DNA of 39,096 bases from Saprospiraceae bacterium UBA7328 (lineage in GTDB: Bacteria; Bacteroidota; Bacteroidia; Chitinophagales; Saprospiraceae). A program made the translations under genes and the position numbers. Positions 13,965-24,700 of the stretch are shown one piece after another. The notes beneath the pieces were generated by a model. It saw only the letters and a program-made list of their open reading frames with translations. It ran no database searches and was not told where the DNA came from. The stretch is from NCBI GenBank assembly GCA_002471345.1, contig DKPS01000223.1, positions 1,971-41,066 of the forward strand, given 5' to 3'. The number at the start of each line of letters is the position of its first letter. Position 1 is the first letter of the stretch.

Positions 13965-15365
13965 ATGGCAATGAAAGAATTAAAAACAGATTACCTTATT
14001 ATTGGTAGTGGCGCGATGGGTATGGCATTTGCAGATACGCTGCTCAGTGACACTGACCATTCTATGATTATTGTAGATAGGTATGCTCTGCCCGGTGGAC
14101 ATTGGAATAAAGCCTATCCTTTTGTTACGCTACACCAACCTTCACACTTTTATGGAGTTGCTTCTACGGAGTTAAGTTCTGGAAAAAAGGATGAAATCGG
14201 CTGGAATAAGGGTCTTTTTGAACTAGCATCTGGAAGTGAAGTTCTCGCTTACTTTAATAAAGTCATGACACAAAGATTATTACCCAGTGGGAGGGTTCAA
14301 TATTTTCCAAAATGTAGTTATCAAGGTGATTATGAATTCGTTTCAAATCTGAGTGGAGACAGATATAAAGTTGATGTAACTAAGAAAATTGTGGACGCTA
14401 CACACCTGAATACAAAAGTGCCATCCACACATACACCTAATTTTAAAATTGAAGCTGATGTGCAATTTATCCCTCTTAATAATTTAGTTAATATAACAGA
14501 TGCACCTGAAGGATATGTCGTCATAGGTGGGGGGAAAACAGGAATAGATGCATGTCTCTGGTTACTTCAGACCGGTGTGAATCCAGACAAAATCACCTGG
14601 GTGAAATCTAGGGATGCATGGCTATTGAATAGACTTAAAACTCAACCAACTGTAGAATTTTTTGAACATTCTATTGGAGCACAAGCTGATCAAGTAGAGT
14701 CTATTGCCAATGCTAAAAGTGCTGACGATCTCTTTCTCAAATTAGAAGAAAATGGCATTTTTCTTCGCATTGATAAAAATATAAAACCTTCTATGTTTCA
14801 TGGTGCTACCATTAGCGAAATGGAATTAGAACAGATCAATCGTATTAAACATATTGTCCGATTAGGAAGGGTTAAGCATTTGAAAGGAAATGAAATTGTC
14901 TTAGACAATGGTACGATTCCTACTTCTAAAAATCATATTCACGTAGACTGTTCAGCTACTCCATTGGAGAATATTAATCCTGTAGCTATTTTTCAAGGTG
15001 ACAGAATTATTCCTCAAACTATAAGATCTTACCAGCCTGTGTTTAGTTCATCAATGGTTGCTCATATTGAAGCATTATATCCTAATGATGAAAAGAAGAA
15101 GAACCAGTTGTGTCAAGTAGTTCCTATTCCTGATCGGGATACGGATTGGATCCAGATGACAGCAATAAATATGATGAATCAATTTCAATGGAATCAGGAT
15201 AAAGAGTTAAGAAGGTGGATGGCTGACAACCGCTTAGATGGATTTGGGAAGATCGTGAAAGAGGTAGATAAGACTGATCCAAAAGTAATAGCAGTACTCT
15301 CAAAGTTTAGAGATAATGCGATGGGAGCTGCGATGAATTTGCAGCGGATGATAGGAGAGATGTGA
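13965..15365 (+). CDS. FAD/NAD(P)-binding oxidoreductase
   Basis: Taken from ATG 13965 the protein has 466 residues. The N-terminus carries a Rossmann FAD-binding motif LIIGSGAMGMAFADTLL (Gly14, Gly16, Gly19), followed by PGGHWNKAYPFVTLHQPS, and a second dinucleotide motif YVVIGGGKTGIDACLWLL (188-193), the expected NAD(P)H site. This two-Rossmann layout resembles flavin-containing monooxygenases and pyridine-nucleotide-disulphide oxidoreductases. No redox-active CxxC is present, so a monooxygenase-like role is more likely than a disulphide reductase; the substrate is unknown. The frame could be extended to TTG 13899, but that would place the -7 box inside the coding region. It stands alone. 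Confidence 0.8.
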   Translation: MAMKELKTDYLIIGSGAMGMAFADTLLSDTDHSMIIVDRYALPGGHWNKAYPFVTLHQPSHFYGVASTELSSGKKDEIGWNKGLFELASGSEVLAYFNKVMTQRLLPSGRVQYFPKCSYQGDYEFVSNLSGDRYKVDVTKKIVDATHLNTKVPSTHTPNFKIEADVQFIPLNNLVNITDAPEGYVVIGGGKTGIDACLWLLQTGVNPDKITWVKSRDAWLLNRLKTQPTVEFFEHSIGAQADQVESIANAKSADDLFLKLEENGIFLRIDKNIKPSMFHGATISEMELEQINRIKHIVRLGRVKHLKGNEIVLDNGTIPTSKNHIHVDCSATPLENINPVAIFQGDRIIPQTIRSYQPVFSSSMVAHIEALYPNDEKKKNQLCQVVPIPDRDTDWIQMTAINMMNQFQWNQDKELRRWMADNRLDGFGKIVKEVDKTDPKVIAVLSKFRDNAMGAAMNLQRMIGEM

Positions 15366-15402
15366 GTTGAATTGTCACAGTTTTTTCGCCATTTTTAAAC
15401 TC

Positions 15403-16155
15403 TCAAAGTCCCTCATTATTTCTAATCTGGTCGACCAAAATTAAAATGTTTTCCGCCATTTCTATCTGGTCGGACATATATCTGATGGAGACTTGTCGAT
15501 AGGCAATGGATTTCGCAAATGAATTTTTTATTTCTCTATTACTTCGCAGTTCTGTAAAGTCAAATTCTACATTTCTCTCTTTAGTACTAGAATAGGTAAT
15601 CGCTTTGATGTCAATAATAGGAAGTACATAATTCAATGATAATAATTGGAGCGTTTCACCAAGTTTTGTGATTATGATATTATTGGACTGAATCAACTCC
15701 AGATAGGATAAATACTTGTAATTAAGTTCTGAATCTATGCGGTCGAGGGCGCCCTGAACCAATTTCATATCATTTCTTGTAATATTTTTATGCGCTGGAG
15801 TAAGGACTTCTAAATCAGTTAATGAAAAGGCAATAACCCTTTGATCATCAGTACTTATTGAGGATTGTTTTTCGAATATCTCCAATGATTCTTTCAGTGC
15901 ATCATTAACCCCTAGATAGTAGCTTCTGCGAGTTTTCAAAACTGCGGTATCTATTGCCAATTCATTTTTTAAGTTCTCCAAAAAGATCAAATCCTCTTTC
16001 CCAGTTTTTCTGCTCTCGTTCCAGTTATTCACTTGCATAGCTAACAAGATTCCGATCATCACAAGAAGAATCTCGCCAATAGCATACAGAATATATTTGC
16101 GTGAATCACCTGAACTAATCAATGATTTTCTAATTTTTCGAAGAAATGTTAGCAT
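15403..16155 (-). CDS. DUF6090 family membrane protein
   Basis: The 250-residue protein begins with a short basic segment and the DUF6090 signature YILYAIGEILLVMIGILLAM (21-40) followed by QVNNWNE. One membrane span is predicted, with a soluble helical region of about 200 residues, rich in Glu, Asn and Leu, placed outside the cytoplasm. The family is widespread in Bacteroidota and has no known function. It converges with the flavin oxidoreductase gene. Confidence 0.8.
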   Translation of the reverse strand: MLTFLRKIRKSLISSGDSRKYILYAIGEILLVMIGILLAMQVNNWNESRKTGKEDLIFLENLKNELAIDTAVLKTRRSYYLGVNDALKESLEIFEKQSSISTDDQRVIAFSLTDLEVLTPAHKNITRNDMKLVQGALDRIDSELNYKYLSYLELIQSNNIIITKLGETLQLLSLNYVLPIIDIKAITYSSTKERNVEFDFTELRSNREIKNSFAKSIAYRQVSIRYMSDQIEMAENILILVDQIRNNEGL

Positions 16156-16442
16156 TTTCTAAAATTATGAAATGATAGTGAATTGGCAAGAATTGAGAAC
16201 CATATTAAAAGAGAATCACATTTATCATTCCACTCTGTTTTGTAAAGTCAAGTTTTGTAAACTCTTCCAGTTCAACTTAGTTTTATTTGAACTTTTTTCC
16301 TTTACTAAACTTCGGGAGACTTCTATGATTTCATCAGAGTATTCAATTAAGGCTTAGATATAGATATTTCATTTATAAAAATTAAATGTAGCTTCACAGA
16401 TATCATATAGATTATTACGTAATCACTCTTAATAGAAATACT

Positions 16443-16898
16443 GTGAAAGTAAATCAGACTATCAAAATTCTCGTTGGAATATCTTTCTTTTTATTACATA
16501 CTATATTACGAGGGCAGGAAAAATCGGAAATGACTATGGGTAATGGCGAAAATAACTTTATCCTCCTAGATGATGTAAAAAGAAATGGATCAACGCTTTC
16601 ATTTTCAAAAGTCAGTATTGAGGGAGATGGTTGGTTAGTCATACATCCATTTGAAGATGGCAAGCCCAATGGTGACAAATACGTAGGAGCTACTTTTCTG
16701 AATGATGGTAATAATCAAAATGTAGAAGTAAAAGTCCATAAAGGATTAGAAAGCGGAGAAATGATTATTGTAATGTTACATAGTGATAGCAATTCAAACA
16801 AAATTTTCGACTTTGTTTTTGTAGATGCCATCAATGTTATGGATAAAGCTGTTTTTGAAGGTAATATGATGATTGCTCATGCTCTTTCAGTACCTTGA
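16443..16898 (+). CDS. secreted DUF7282-like protein
   Basis: The 151-residue protein starts with GTG 16443; no ATG start precedes the hydrophobic lead, and the next Met comes after it. A signal peptide covers about residues 1-25 (ILVGISFFLLHTILRGQ). The mature part has GDGWLVIHPFEDGKPNGDKY and a terminal KAVFEGNMMIAHALSVP, resembling the small DUF7282 beta-sandwich domains of exported proteins. Function unknown. About 290 bases upstream of it hold no recognisable gene. Confidence 0.65.
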   Translation: MKVNQTIKILVGISFFLLHTILRGQEKSEMTMGNGENNFILLDDVKRNGSTLSFSKVSIEGDGWLVIHPFEDGKPNGDKYVGATFLNDGNNQNVEVKVHKGLESGEMIIVMLHSDSNSNKIFDFVFVDAINVMDKAVFEGNMMIAHALSVP

Positions 16899-16991
16899 TC
16901 AAGCCAAAGTCAAGCTTTCTATTCTCCTCAATTCTTTCACTTAAGTCAATGTCCACCTTCCTTTTCAAGATAAGAAAACTATAGTATTTAG

Positions 16992-17903
16992 ATGAAGTAT
17001 ATTAAGCCGCTTTTGATTTTCCTTTTAGGCTGTATGTTTTTATTACTGACCCAATCGATAAGCCATTTGGCTTCTATTAATCTAATTACTCAATTTCTAT
17101 TATTTGGGTTAATTGTATGTTGGCCCATTTGGAAGACTGGAAGATTGTCTTACGTGGATATAGGTTGGCCATGGGGATTAGTGTGTATTGGTGTTTTGAC
17201 TTTGATTTTAAGTGACGGGTATTATTGGAGGGTTCGAATCATAGGGGGTGTTTATATATTTATTGGACTACGTATGGGCTTAGGGGCTTTGCAATTATGG
17301 AGAAAGGGCTTTATGCAAAAAGAATTTCCTCGATATCAATATCAACGACTGCGATGGGAAAGACAAAAAAAGACCAATGTTCAGTTGGCCATGCAGGTTG
17401 ATGCATTGACTCAGGGAATGGCAAATGCATCATTTTTGGCACTGCCTGCCTTTATTATTGGGACCAATCCTGATCCTACATTTTCCATTCTTGAATATAT
17501 TGGAATCCTACTATGGGTCATGGCATTTGTTTTTGAAGCTACAGCAGATGCCCAAAAGTTAAGTTTTCTACGTAAAATGTCTGCCTTAAACCAAAAGAAC
17601 AAAGTGTGCGACATAGGACTGTGGAAGTATTCTAGGCATCCCAATTATTTTGCAGAATGGATGGTATGGAATGCCTTAATCCTTATGGCTATACCCTCAT
17701 GGATTGGACTGAGATCACATGAACCATTAATGATCTGGGTATTATTAGGTATCGGGCTATTATTTGTTTCAAGACTTATGTATTTGTCTCTGGTCTATCT
17801 TACAGGAGCCAAGCCTTCTGAATATTACTCATTTAAGAAAAGACCAGACTATAAAGCTTATCAAAAGCGGGTAAATATGTTCTTCCCTGGCATGCCCAAA
17901 TAG
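16992..17903 (+). CDS. DUF1295 / isoprenylcysteine methyltransferase-like membrane protein
   Basis: The 303-residue integral membrane protein has six or seven hydrophobic segments. The C-terminal half carries the family signature GLWKYSRHPNYFAEWMVW (209-226), where R-H-P-N-Y-F is the cofactor-binding motif shared by ICMT methyltransferases and steroid 5-alpha-reductase-like DUF1295 proteins. The N-terminal half has SYVDIGWPWGL. A membrane lipid or steroid-like substrate is plausible, with SAM or NADPH as cofactor depending on subfamily. DUF1295 is favoured by length. Confidence 0.75.
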   Translation: MKYIKPLLIFLLGCMFLLLTQSISHLASINLITQFLLFGLIVCWPIWKTGRLSYVDIGWPWGLVCIGVLTLILSDGYYWRVRIIGGVYIFIGLRMGLGALQLWRKGFMQKEFPRYQYQRLRWERQKKTNVQLAMQVDALTQGMANASFLALPAFIIGTNPDPTFSILEYIGILLWVMAFVFEATADAQKLSFLRKMSALNQKNKVCDIGLWKYSRHPNYFAEWMVWNALILMAIPSWIGLRSHEPLMIWVLLGIGLLFVSRLMYLSLVYLTGAKPSEYYSFKKRPDYKAYQKRVNMFFPGMPK

Positions 17904-17962
17904 AAATATTTCAGTTTATAATTTGATTTGATAGATGTCGATATTTCAATTCTAAATGCTCC

Positions 17963-19087
17963 TCACATTTCCATCAAAGTATTATAATACATCTTCTCAG
18001 TGACATCAAACCATGGCTTTACTTTCTTCCTGAATGCATTGAAGCTTTGATAGACTCGATTAGCAATTGGATCACTACCTATCAATTCTTGCACAGCTTC
18101 ATCACTATACTTCTTCAGTTCTTTCATCACTTCTAATGGAAATTGTTTGATTTGGACACCTTCGGATACCATCTTTTGGAGATACTCAGCATTCTTAGTG
18201 TCAAATTCTGAGATTACCCATGCATGAGCTCGAAGAGATGCCGTATATAGTATTTCTCTTAGATCATCGGGAAGAGAGTCATAGGCTTTTTTGTTCACAA
18301 AGAATTCTAGTTCTGTACCACTCTCATGCCATCCTGGGGCATAATAGTACTTTGCTGCCTTATTCAAACCTAGTAAGTAGTCGTGATAAGGTCCTACCCA
18401 TTCTACTGCATCTATAACTCCTCTTTCTAAATTGGTATATAGCTCACCAGGAGCCACATTAATAGCAGCGCCACCTGCTTTTACCAGTGCTTTTCCTGCA
18501 ATGCCAGGTATCCTCATTTTGAGGCCTTTGAGATCATCTGTTGAATTAATTTCTTTGTTAAACCATCCACCCATTTGCATTCCTGTATTACCTGCCAAGA
18601 GTGGTACAAGGTTATAAGGTTCATATACTTCTTTCCATAATTCATATCCCTCTGCATCTCCACCTAGCATCCATGCTTGAGTCTGTTGGGCATTCATCCC
18701 AAATGGAATCGATGCAAAGAATGTAGCAGCAGGAGTAATTCCTTGCCAGTAGTATGATGCTCCACTACCCATCTCTGTAGTCCCCACCGAAGTGGTATAA
18801 AAAGATTCTAACCCTGGGGCTAATTCTCCTGATCCGAACACTTTAATATTTAATCTTCCTCCTGACATTTTACCTACCCAATCAGCAAGATAATTGGCTG
18901 ATTCACCTAAGACAGGGAAGTTTTTACCCCAAACGGTAGTCATCTTCCAATTGAAGGTTTTATTCATATTGATATTAACCTTTGAGGCTGTGCTCTCTTC
19001 ACTTCCACAACTATTCAGAAGTGCAGTGCCTGCAGCTAGTCCTGCTACACTGCCTAGTCCTTTTTGAATAAAATCTTTACGTTTCAT
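17963..19087 (-). CDS. dctP: TRAP transporter substrate-binding lipoprotein (DctP family)
   Basis: The 374-residue protein has a lipoprotein signal: hydrophobic stretch, then LLNSC with Cys27. The lead MKRKDFIQKG resembles a Tat signal but lacks the Arg pair. The mature part shows the DctP fold: WKMTTVWGKNFPVLGE, MRIPGIAGKALVKAGGAAIN with the signature Arg (about 192) that contacts substrate carboxylates in the family, then ELYTNLERGVIDAVEWVGP. It is the third gene of a TRAP operon (dctQ, dctM, dctP), separated from dctM by a hairpin. Substrates of TRAP systems are usually carboxylates; which one is not apparent. Confidence 0.9.
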   Translation of the reverse strand: MKRKDFIQKGLGSVAGLAAGTALLNSCGSEESTASKVNINMNKTFNWKMTTVWGKNFPVLGESANYLADWVGKMSGGRLNIKVFGSGELAPGLESFYTTSVGTTEMGSGASYYWQGITPAATFFASIPFGMNAQQTQAWMLGGDAEGYELWKEVYEPYNLVPLLAGNTGMQMGGWFNKEINSTDDLKGLKMRIPGIAGKALVKAGGAAINVAPGELYTNLERGVIDAVEWVGPYHDYLLGLNKAAKYYYAPGWHESGTELEFFVNKKAYDSLPDDLREILYTASLRAHAWVISEFDTKNAEYLQKMVSEGVQIKQFPLEVMKELKKYSDEAVQELIGSDPIANRVYQSFNAFRKKVKPWFDVTEKMYYNTLMEM

Positions 19088-19106
19088 TTGTGTTATCTTT
19101 TAAGAT

Positions 19107-19139
19107 AGACCTGACAGGTTTCAAAAAACTGTCAGGTCT
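19107..19139 (-). promoter_or_regulatory. intercistronic hairpin between dctM and dctP
   Basis: AGACCTGACAG (19107-19117) and CTGTCAGGTCT (19129-19139) form a perfect 11-pair stem with an 11-base loop, 19 bases upstream of the dctP start. Its place inside an operon suggests an RNA stabiliser or a partial terminator that sets the ratio of binding protein to membrane subunits. The sequence also resembles dispersed palindromes seen in Bacteroidota genomes. Confidence 0.6.
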
Positions 19140-19165
19140 TATTTTGCTTTGAATTCTTAAGACCC

Positions 19166-20512
19166 TCATTTGATCAGATAAATAAGCTCCGGATATAGAA
19201 TGACTATAGCAATAAAAATTACTTGAATTATGATAAATGGTACTATTCCTCGATATAAATGTTGCGTAGTAATTCCTTCTGGAGCTACACCTTTCAGATA
19301 GAACAATGAGAATCCAAATGGTGGAGTCAAAAATGAAGTCTGGAGATTTAATGCCATAAGGATAGCAACCCATAGCATATCCACTTCATATATATTGAAT
19401 ATTGGAGTGATTACGGGTACAAAAATAAATATGATCTCAATGAAGTCAATGAAGAAACCACAAATGAATATCACAATCATTACAATAGCCAAAAATGCCA
19501 TTGCTGAAAGATCAGCTTGTTGTATGATATGTATTAAATAGTCATCACCCCCTAAAGTCCTAAATACCAGTGTAAAAGTAGTCGCACCTAGAAGGATTAA
19601 GAAGACCATTGAAGTCAAATGCATGGTCTGCCTCATTACGGAGTTCAGAATATCTTTGGTCAGTCTTTTCTCAAAAATGGTCAACAAAGTGGCACCCAAT
19701 GCTCCCACAGCAGCGGCCTCAGTAGGAGACGCTATTCCCATTAAAATAGATCCTAATACAGCCACAATCAGAAGCATAGGTAGGAAAAAGGCCTTGAATA
19801 CACGTTTCCCAAATCCAGGACCTTTCATACTGTCTATCTCTTCATCTGAAATACGAGGAGCCCATTCAGGTTTCCATTTGCTGATAAAGACAATATAGAG
19901 CATATAGCCTATGACAAGGATAACTCCAGGGATAATAGCAGCTTTAAAAATTGTACCAACATCTACTTGTGCAACTCCTCTAGAATTAGCTCCAATTTGA
20001 TCAGCAAGTAATATCAATACTACAGAAGGTGGAATGATCTGTCCTAATGTGCCCGATGATGCTATGACTCCAGTTGCTAATTCTGGGCGATATCCCCTTT
20101 TTAACATGACCGGTAGGCTGATTACCCCCATCGTAACTACCGTAGCTCCTACTATCCCTGTAGATGCTGCAAGTAAAGCTCCAACTATGATAACAGAAAG
20201 GGCTAGACCACCATTCATCTTCCCAAAGAGAATAGACATCGTCTCCAAAAGGCTCTCTGCCAGCCCAGACTTCTCTAGCATTATACCCATGAATATGAAA
20301 AGAGGCACAGCAATGAGCATAGTATTATTAATCGTGCCCATAAATCGAGAAGGAAGTAGGTAGAAATCTTGTAGTCGGATTACATCGGGAAAGAAGAATC
20401 CAACAATAAGAGCGAAGAGAGTAGAGACACCACCTAATGTAAGAGCTACAGGGTATCCTTTCAGAATAAGTGCGAAAATTAAAAGAAACAATATGATTGC
20501 TAAAAACCCCAT
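19166..20512 (-). CDS. dctM: TRAP transporter large permease (DctM)
   Basis: The 448-residue protein has about twelve membrane spans and the DctM/TRAP-large signatures: TINNTMLIAVPLFIFMGIML near residues 60-80, SGTLGQIIPPSVVLILLADQ near 155, and the Gly-rich ALLAASTGIVGATVVTMGVI. It is the sodium-coupled transport subunit. Its ATG overlaps the dctQ stop by one base (TAATG at 20514-20510), showing translational coupling. Confidence 0.93.
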   Translation of the reverse strand: MGFLAIILFLLIFALILKGYPVALTLGGVSTLFALIVGFFFPDVIRLQDFYLLPSRFMGTINNTMLIAVPLFIFMGIMLEKSGLAESLLETMSILFGKMNGGLALSVIIVGALLAASTGIVGATVVTMGVISLPVMLKRGYRPELATGVIASSGTLGQIIPPSVVLILLADQIGANSRGVAQVDVGTIFKAAIIPGVILVIGYMLYIVFISKWKPEWAPRISDEEIDSMKGPGFGKRVFKAFFLPMLLIVAVLGSILMGIASPTEAAAVGALGATLLTIFEKRLTKDILNSVMRQTMHLTSMVFLILLGATTFTLVFRTLGGDDYLIHIIQQADLSAMAFLAIVMIVIFICGFFIDFIEIIFIFVPVITPIFNIYEVDMLWVAILMALNLQTSFLTPPFGFSLFYLKGVAPEGITTQHLYRGIVPFIIIQVIFIAIVILYPELIYLIK

Positions 20513-21027
20513 TAATGCTCTGTTTCTATTTCTTTTCCTTGAATTGTCAATATCGATCTAAGGATCATGGCCATGCCTTGAATTAATAAAAAGACAAATC
20601 CCAGTAACAAGCAAAACTTCAAAATATAGAGAGCAGGAAGTCCACCTGCTTGAGGAGAACTTTCTCTAAATCCATAAGAGAAACTAGCATACTTCCAACA
20701 TGCTAATATAGATACCACACACCATGGCATGAGGAATAATATGCTTCCCAATAAATTAACCCATGCTTTCCTCACAGGAGACCATCCTTCGTAAAAGAGA
20801 TCTACACGGACGTGTTTTTCATGTTTAAGTGCATACCCAGATCCAAAGAGAAAAGAAAGCGCAAATAGATAAATCTCTACTTCCGTGATCCAAATAAAAG
20901 AAAAGCTAAAAAAATACCTGAGTAAAACATCAATACAGATGACAACGACCATCAATGCAGTAGTCCAAGCAAATAGATTACCTACTGTCTCATTAATACG
21001 TTCCAATAAATAAATGGCTTTTTGCAC
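20512..21027 (-). CDS. dctQ: TRAP transporter small permease (DctQ)
   Basis: The 171-residue protein has four membrane spans and typical small-subunit features: FAWTTALMVVVICIDVLLRY, then FIWITEVEIYLFALSFLFGS and YALKHEKHVRVDLFYEG. It pairs with DctM. First gene of the operon; a -7-like box TAGATTTG lies 20 bases upstream (21054-21047 on the minus strand). Confidence 0.9.
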   Translation of the reverse strand: MQKAIYLLERINETVGNLFAWTTALMVVVICIDVLLRYFFSFSFIWITEVEIYLFALSFLFGSGYALKHEKHVRVDLFYEGWSPVRKAWVNLLGSILFLMPWCVVSILACWKYASFSYGFRESSPQAGGLPALYILKFCLLLGFVFLLIQGMAMILRSILTIQGKEIETEH

Positions 21028-21046
21028 TAAATCAAGGATTGATATC

Positions 21047-21054
21047 CAAATCTA
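21047..21054 (-). promoter_or_regulatory. possible -7 box of the TRAP operon
   Basis: TAGATTTG on the minus strand matches TAnnTTTG exactly, 20 bases before the dctQ ATG. No TTG sits at the proper -33 distance, so this is tentative. Confidence 0.3.
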
Positions 21055-21223
21055 ATGAAATGAAAACAGATGGATATGTAAGCCACTTTAATTCTGTAAC
21101 AAAAATTTGTTTTGATCAGCATTCGAGTTGTCTATCTGCTAAAGCCCATCGATTTCAGTTCCTTTTTTAACGGTGTCATTTTATCCGCTTTATCCGAACA
21201 GAATATTTACTACTTTGCAGACT

Positions 21224-21688
21224 ATGGATAACAATGTCATACTCAGAAGATTGAGATATAATTTTGATTTTACTGATGCTCAAATGATTTCACTTTTTAA
21301 ATCTGCTGGTATGGAAGTAAATCGAAGTGAGGTGAGTAATTGGCTTAAGAAAGAAGAGGATGATAATTTTGATAAGATCAACGACAAAAAATTAGCTACT
21401 TTTTTGAATGGATTTATTATTGAGAAAAGGGGCAAAAAAGAAGGACCATTGCCTGTAGCAGAGAAAACATTGACCAACAATATAATACTCAGAAAACTCA
21501 AAATAGCGCTCAACTTAAAGGATGAGGATGTATTAGAAATTCTTTATGCTGCTGATATGAAAATAAGCAAACATGAACTGAGTGCTTTCTTCAGAAAATC
21601 AGGTCAGAGGCAGTATAGAGCGTGTAAAGATCAAGTGCTTAGAAATTTTCTATATGGCATGCAACTGATGTATAAGAATAGAGAATAG
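21224..21688 (+). CDS. DUF1456 protein (YehS-like)
   Basis: From ATG 21224 the product has 154 residues made of two tandem DUF1456 units: NNVILRRLRYNFDFTDAQMI and NNIILRKLKIALNLKDEDVL start the two copies, each continuing with a helix pair ending in a W-L-K-K or F-F-R-K segment and a fixed L-x-x-F-L-x-G motif. Family members are small cytoplasmic helical proteins of unknown function. A longer frame begins at 21173 but adds 17 residues outside the family, so the shorter start is preferred. It converges with the amidohydrolase gene, 18 bases apart. Confidence 0.85.
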   Translation: MDNNVILRRLRYNFDFTDAQMISLFKSAGMEVNRSEVSNWLKKEEDDNFDKINDKKLATFLNGFIIEKRGKKEGPLPVAEKTLTNNIILRKLKIALNLKDEDVLEILYAADMKISKHELSAFFRKSGQRQYRACKDQVLRNFLYGMQLMYKNRE

Positions 21689-21706
21689 AAGCTTCCCACT
21701 TCGAAG

Positions 21707-24700
21707 TCAATTTCTCATACAACATTGAGGCATCATATGACTGTTCGTTTCCTGAAAATACGGATATGCATTACCACTTCCTTCTTGTTCAAAAAAGAAT
21801 TTTGCTCGTTTAGTATTGTAATTTCCGACCTCATTCATTGTCTCAGCATCATATAGTCTTCCATTAACCATGGTATATGTTACATGTTCGCTATTTCTGA
21901 TGTCCTCCAAGGGATTTTTTTCTAATACAATGAGATCAGCTAATTTCCCTTTTTCAAGAGATCCAATTTGATGATCCATACCTAAATATAAAGCACCATT
22001 AATAGTAGCACATTGGAGAGCTTCCATATTAGTCATTCCTCCTTGCTGGAGCATCCATAACTCCCAGTGAGCACCTAGTCCTTGTAGCTGACCATGGGCT
22101 CCCAAATTTATTTTCACACCTTTATCGCTTAGTTTTTTAAGAGACTGAGAAGTTAGAATATGCCCATTCTGGTACTCTTCATCTGGTATCATAACCCTAT
22201 GCCTGGCTCGACTATCCACTATAGGTCTTGGGGTGAAAGAAAGAAGTCTGTCTTTTTCCCACACATTTGTATTTTGATACCAGTAGTATTCTCCACTCAT
22301 ACTTCCAAAATTTACAACTAGAGTAGGCGTATTATGAGCTTTTGTTTTGGACCATAGAGTTGTAACATCATCAAAAAGTGGAGCTACAGGGATATTGTGT
22401 TCTACTCCGGTGTGACCGTCTACAACCATATTCAAGTTGTGATTAAAAGATGAACCTCCTTCAGGTACCACAATGATATCCAGTTCACGAGCTGCTTGTA
22501 TCACTTGTTGGCGTTGTTCTCTACGAGGTTGGTTGTAACTTTTTACAGAAAAAGCTCCATAAGCTTTAGTTCTTCTAATTGCGGATTTAGCATCTTCTAA
22601 GGAATTAATTACCGCTTTAAAACTGCCATCAGCTCCGTACAGTATTGTTCCAGTACTGAACAATCTTGGTCCTACCATTTTACCTGCTTTAATCAATTCC
22701 GCATTGGCAAAAACCATTTCTGTATTTGTAGATGGATCATGTGAGGTTGTTACTCCGTAAGCCAGATTAGCGTAATATTCCCATTGTTTTTTAGGACTCA
22801 ACCCATATCTGAAATTGCCACTATGAGCATGTACATCTATAATGCCTGGCATGATGGTCTTGCCTTCAAGGTCAATTATTGAAGCAGATGCTGGTATCTC
22901 AATCTTGGTTCCTATTGCTTTGATTTTATTGCCTTCTACAAGGACAGTTCCACTTTCAATCACCTTGTCATTATCCATGGTGATGATATGTGCATTGGTC
23001 AGCGCTATCATTCCTTTGGGCTGATCTGTAGGAATGACAAGATCTATTTTTATTCCTACACTGTCCATAGGAGGTAAACTGTCAACGCTGCCCTTAAGAA
23101 ATTTGAATCTTTCAGTCAGATTATCATTAAAGAGCTCATTGCCAAGAGTCCAGTTCAACGATTTACTATCACTAGACCAATGAATATTGATGCCGGCATC
23201 TTTGGCTACTTGGGCGACAGGAACTGACTTAGTGCTTTTTGTGATTCCGATATTTTTACCGGTTTTTGGGAATGGGGCAATGTATACTTTGAAAAGTTCT
23301 GACCATGCCACCCATTCATTATCCGGGCTGATTACATAGCGTTGGGCATATTTTCCATTGAAATGGTCTTTTTTATCCTCTCCAGATAAATTTACTGATT
23401 CAAAAGACATGGAGCGAGAGCCGAGTATAAATCGACTTGTTTGATAAAAAATTCGCTTATCGTCATTGCTAAATAATGGAAATGATCCACTATCTGAAAT
23501 CTTTTTGGGTTGACTTACACCGTTGCTCTCTATAACATATAGACCGGGATTTTTAGAATGCACAAATCCCTGATGCATATTTCCACGATCTTTTTTGAAT
23601 ACAATTTTGCTTCCATCATTAGAAAATTGGGGAGTACGATATATTCCTTTTTCTTTTGTAAGAATTGTTTTCCTCTTTGAATTCAGATCCATCTTTATCA
23701 CTGATCCCATTTTTTCGTCATCCCATGTCACATAAACAATGGATCCACCATCAGGGGAATAGGCAGGCTCGAATTCAAAATCATCGTCCTGAGTTAGTCT
23801 TTCTGGGTTTCCATTAGGTAAGTCTTGTATCCATAAATGACCAATGGCGTTGAATAACAACTTTTTTCCACTAGGAGAGGTCACAGCATGTCTGATCACT
23901 TTAGCTTCAAATTGGTCAGAATGAGCTTCATGGTCATCTCGGACAGTTTCTGCCACTTTCATAGATACATCAGCAGAAAATGGTAATTCATTTCCTATGC
24001 CACTTTTACTATCTACTTTCCAGATTTTACCCATGCCTGAAATGATAATATGCTTACCATCTGGAGTCCAATCAAAACCTGGATAAACTCCAAATATCGC
24101 CCATGCTTCTTGCTGGTCTTTGCTTAAATTGTCAAAGAGAAAGTGCTCTTCACCAGTGGATAAATCGTAAACTCCTAAAACCGTTTTTGTTCTAATCCTT
24201 TTGATAAAGGCTAATTTCTTTCCATCTGGCGACACTTGAGGTCTGAATGCTCCACCTGGGCCTCCAAATACAGTTTCACTTTTTCCTTTTTCTATATCAT
24301 ACTTTTTGATAGCATAAATTTGACTGTTTGGGTCTTTGTTATATTGAAAATATCCTCCTGGATACATGTCTTCACTGTAGTATATACTATTGCCATCTGA
24401 AGAAATGCTAGGCTCATTTACATCTTGCTGTTCGTTTTTCTTTTTAGTCAGTTGGAATCCATTGCCCCCGGTAATATGGTACATCCAGAGCTCTCCTGCT
24501 CCTAATGACCTTGTAGAGGTGAAGTGTTTTCTGGCAATTACATAATTTCCATTAGGCATCCAGTCCGCGTTGTTTAATAATCGGAATGATTCTTTTGTGA
24601 CCTGTTTGGCATCAGATCCATCCGAATTCATAACCCAAATATTGTCACCACCACCAGCATCACTAGTGAACAATATTTTACTGCCATCTGGACTAAATCT

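Noticed and set aside
16156..16442. A 61-codon frame (16172-16357) and a hairpin AGTTCAA/TTGAACT with a T-run (16269-16298)
   Set aside because: The frame has no family features, and no plus-strand gene ends before the hairpin, so neither a gene nor a terminator is well supported here.
17963..19087. Tat export signal on the TRAP binding protein
   Set aside because: The lead has KRKDF rather than the twin-arginine pair; a clear lipobox Cys27 makes Sec lipoprotein export more likely.
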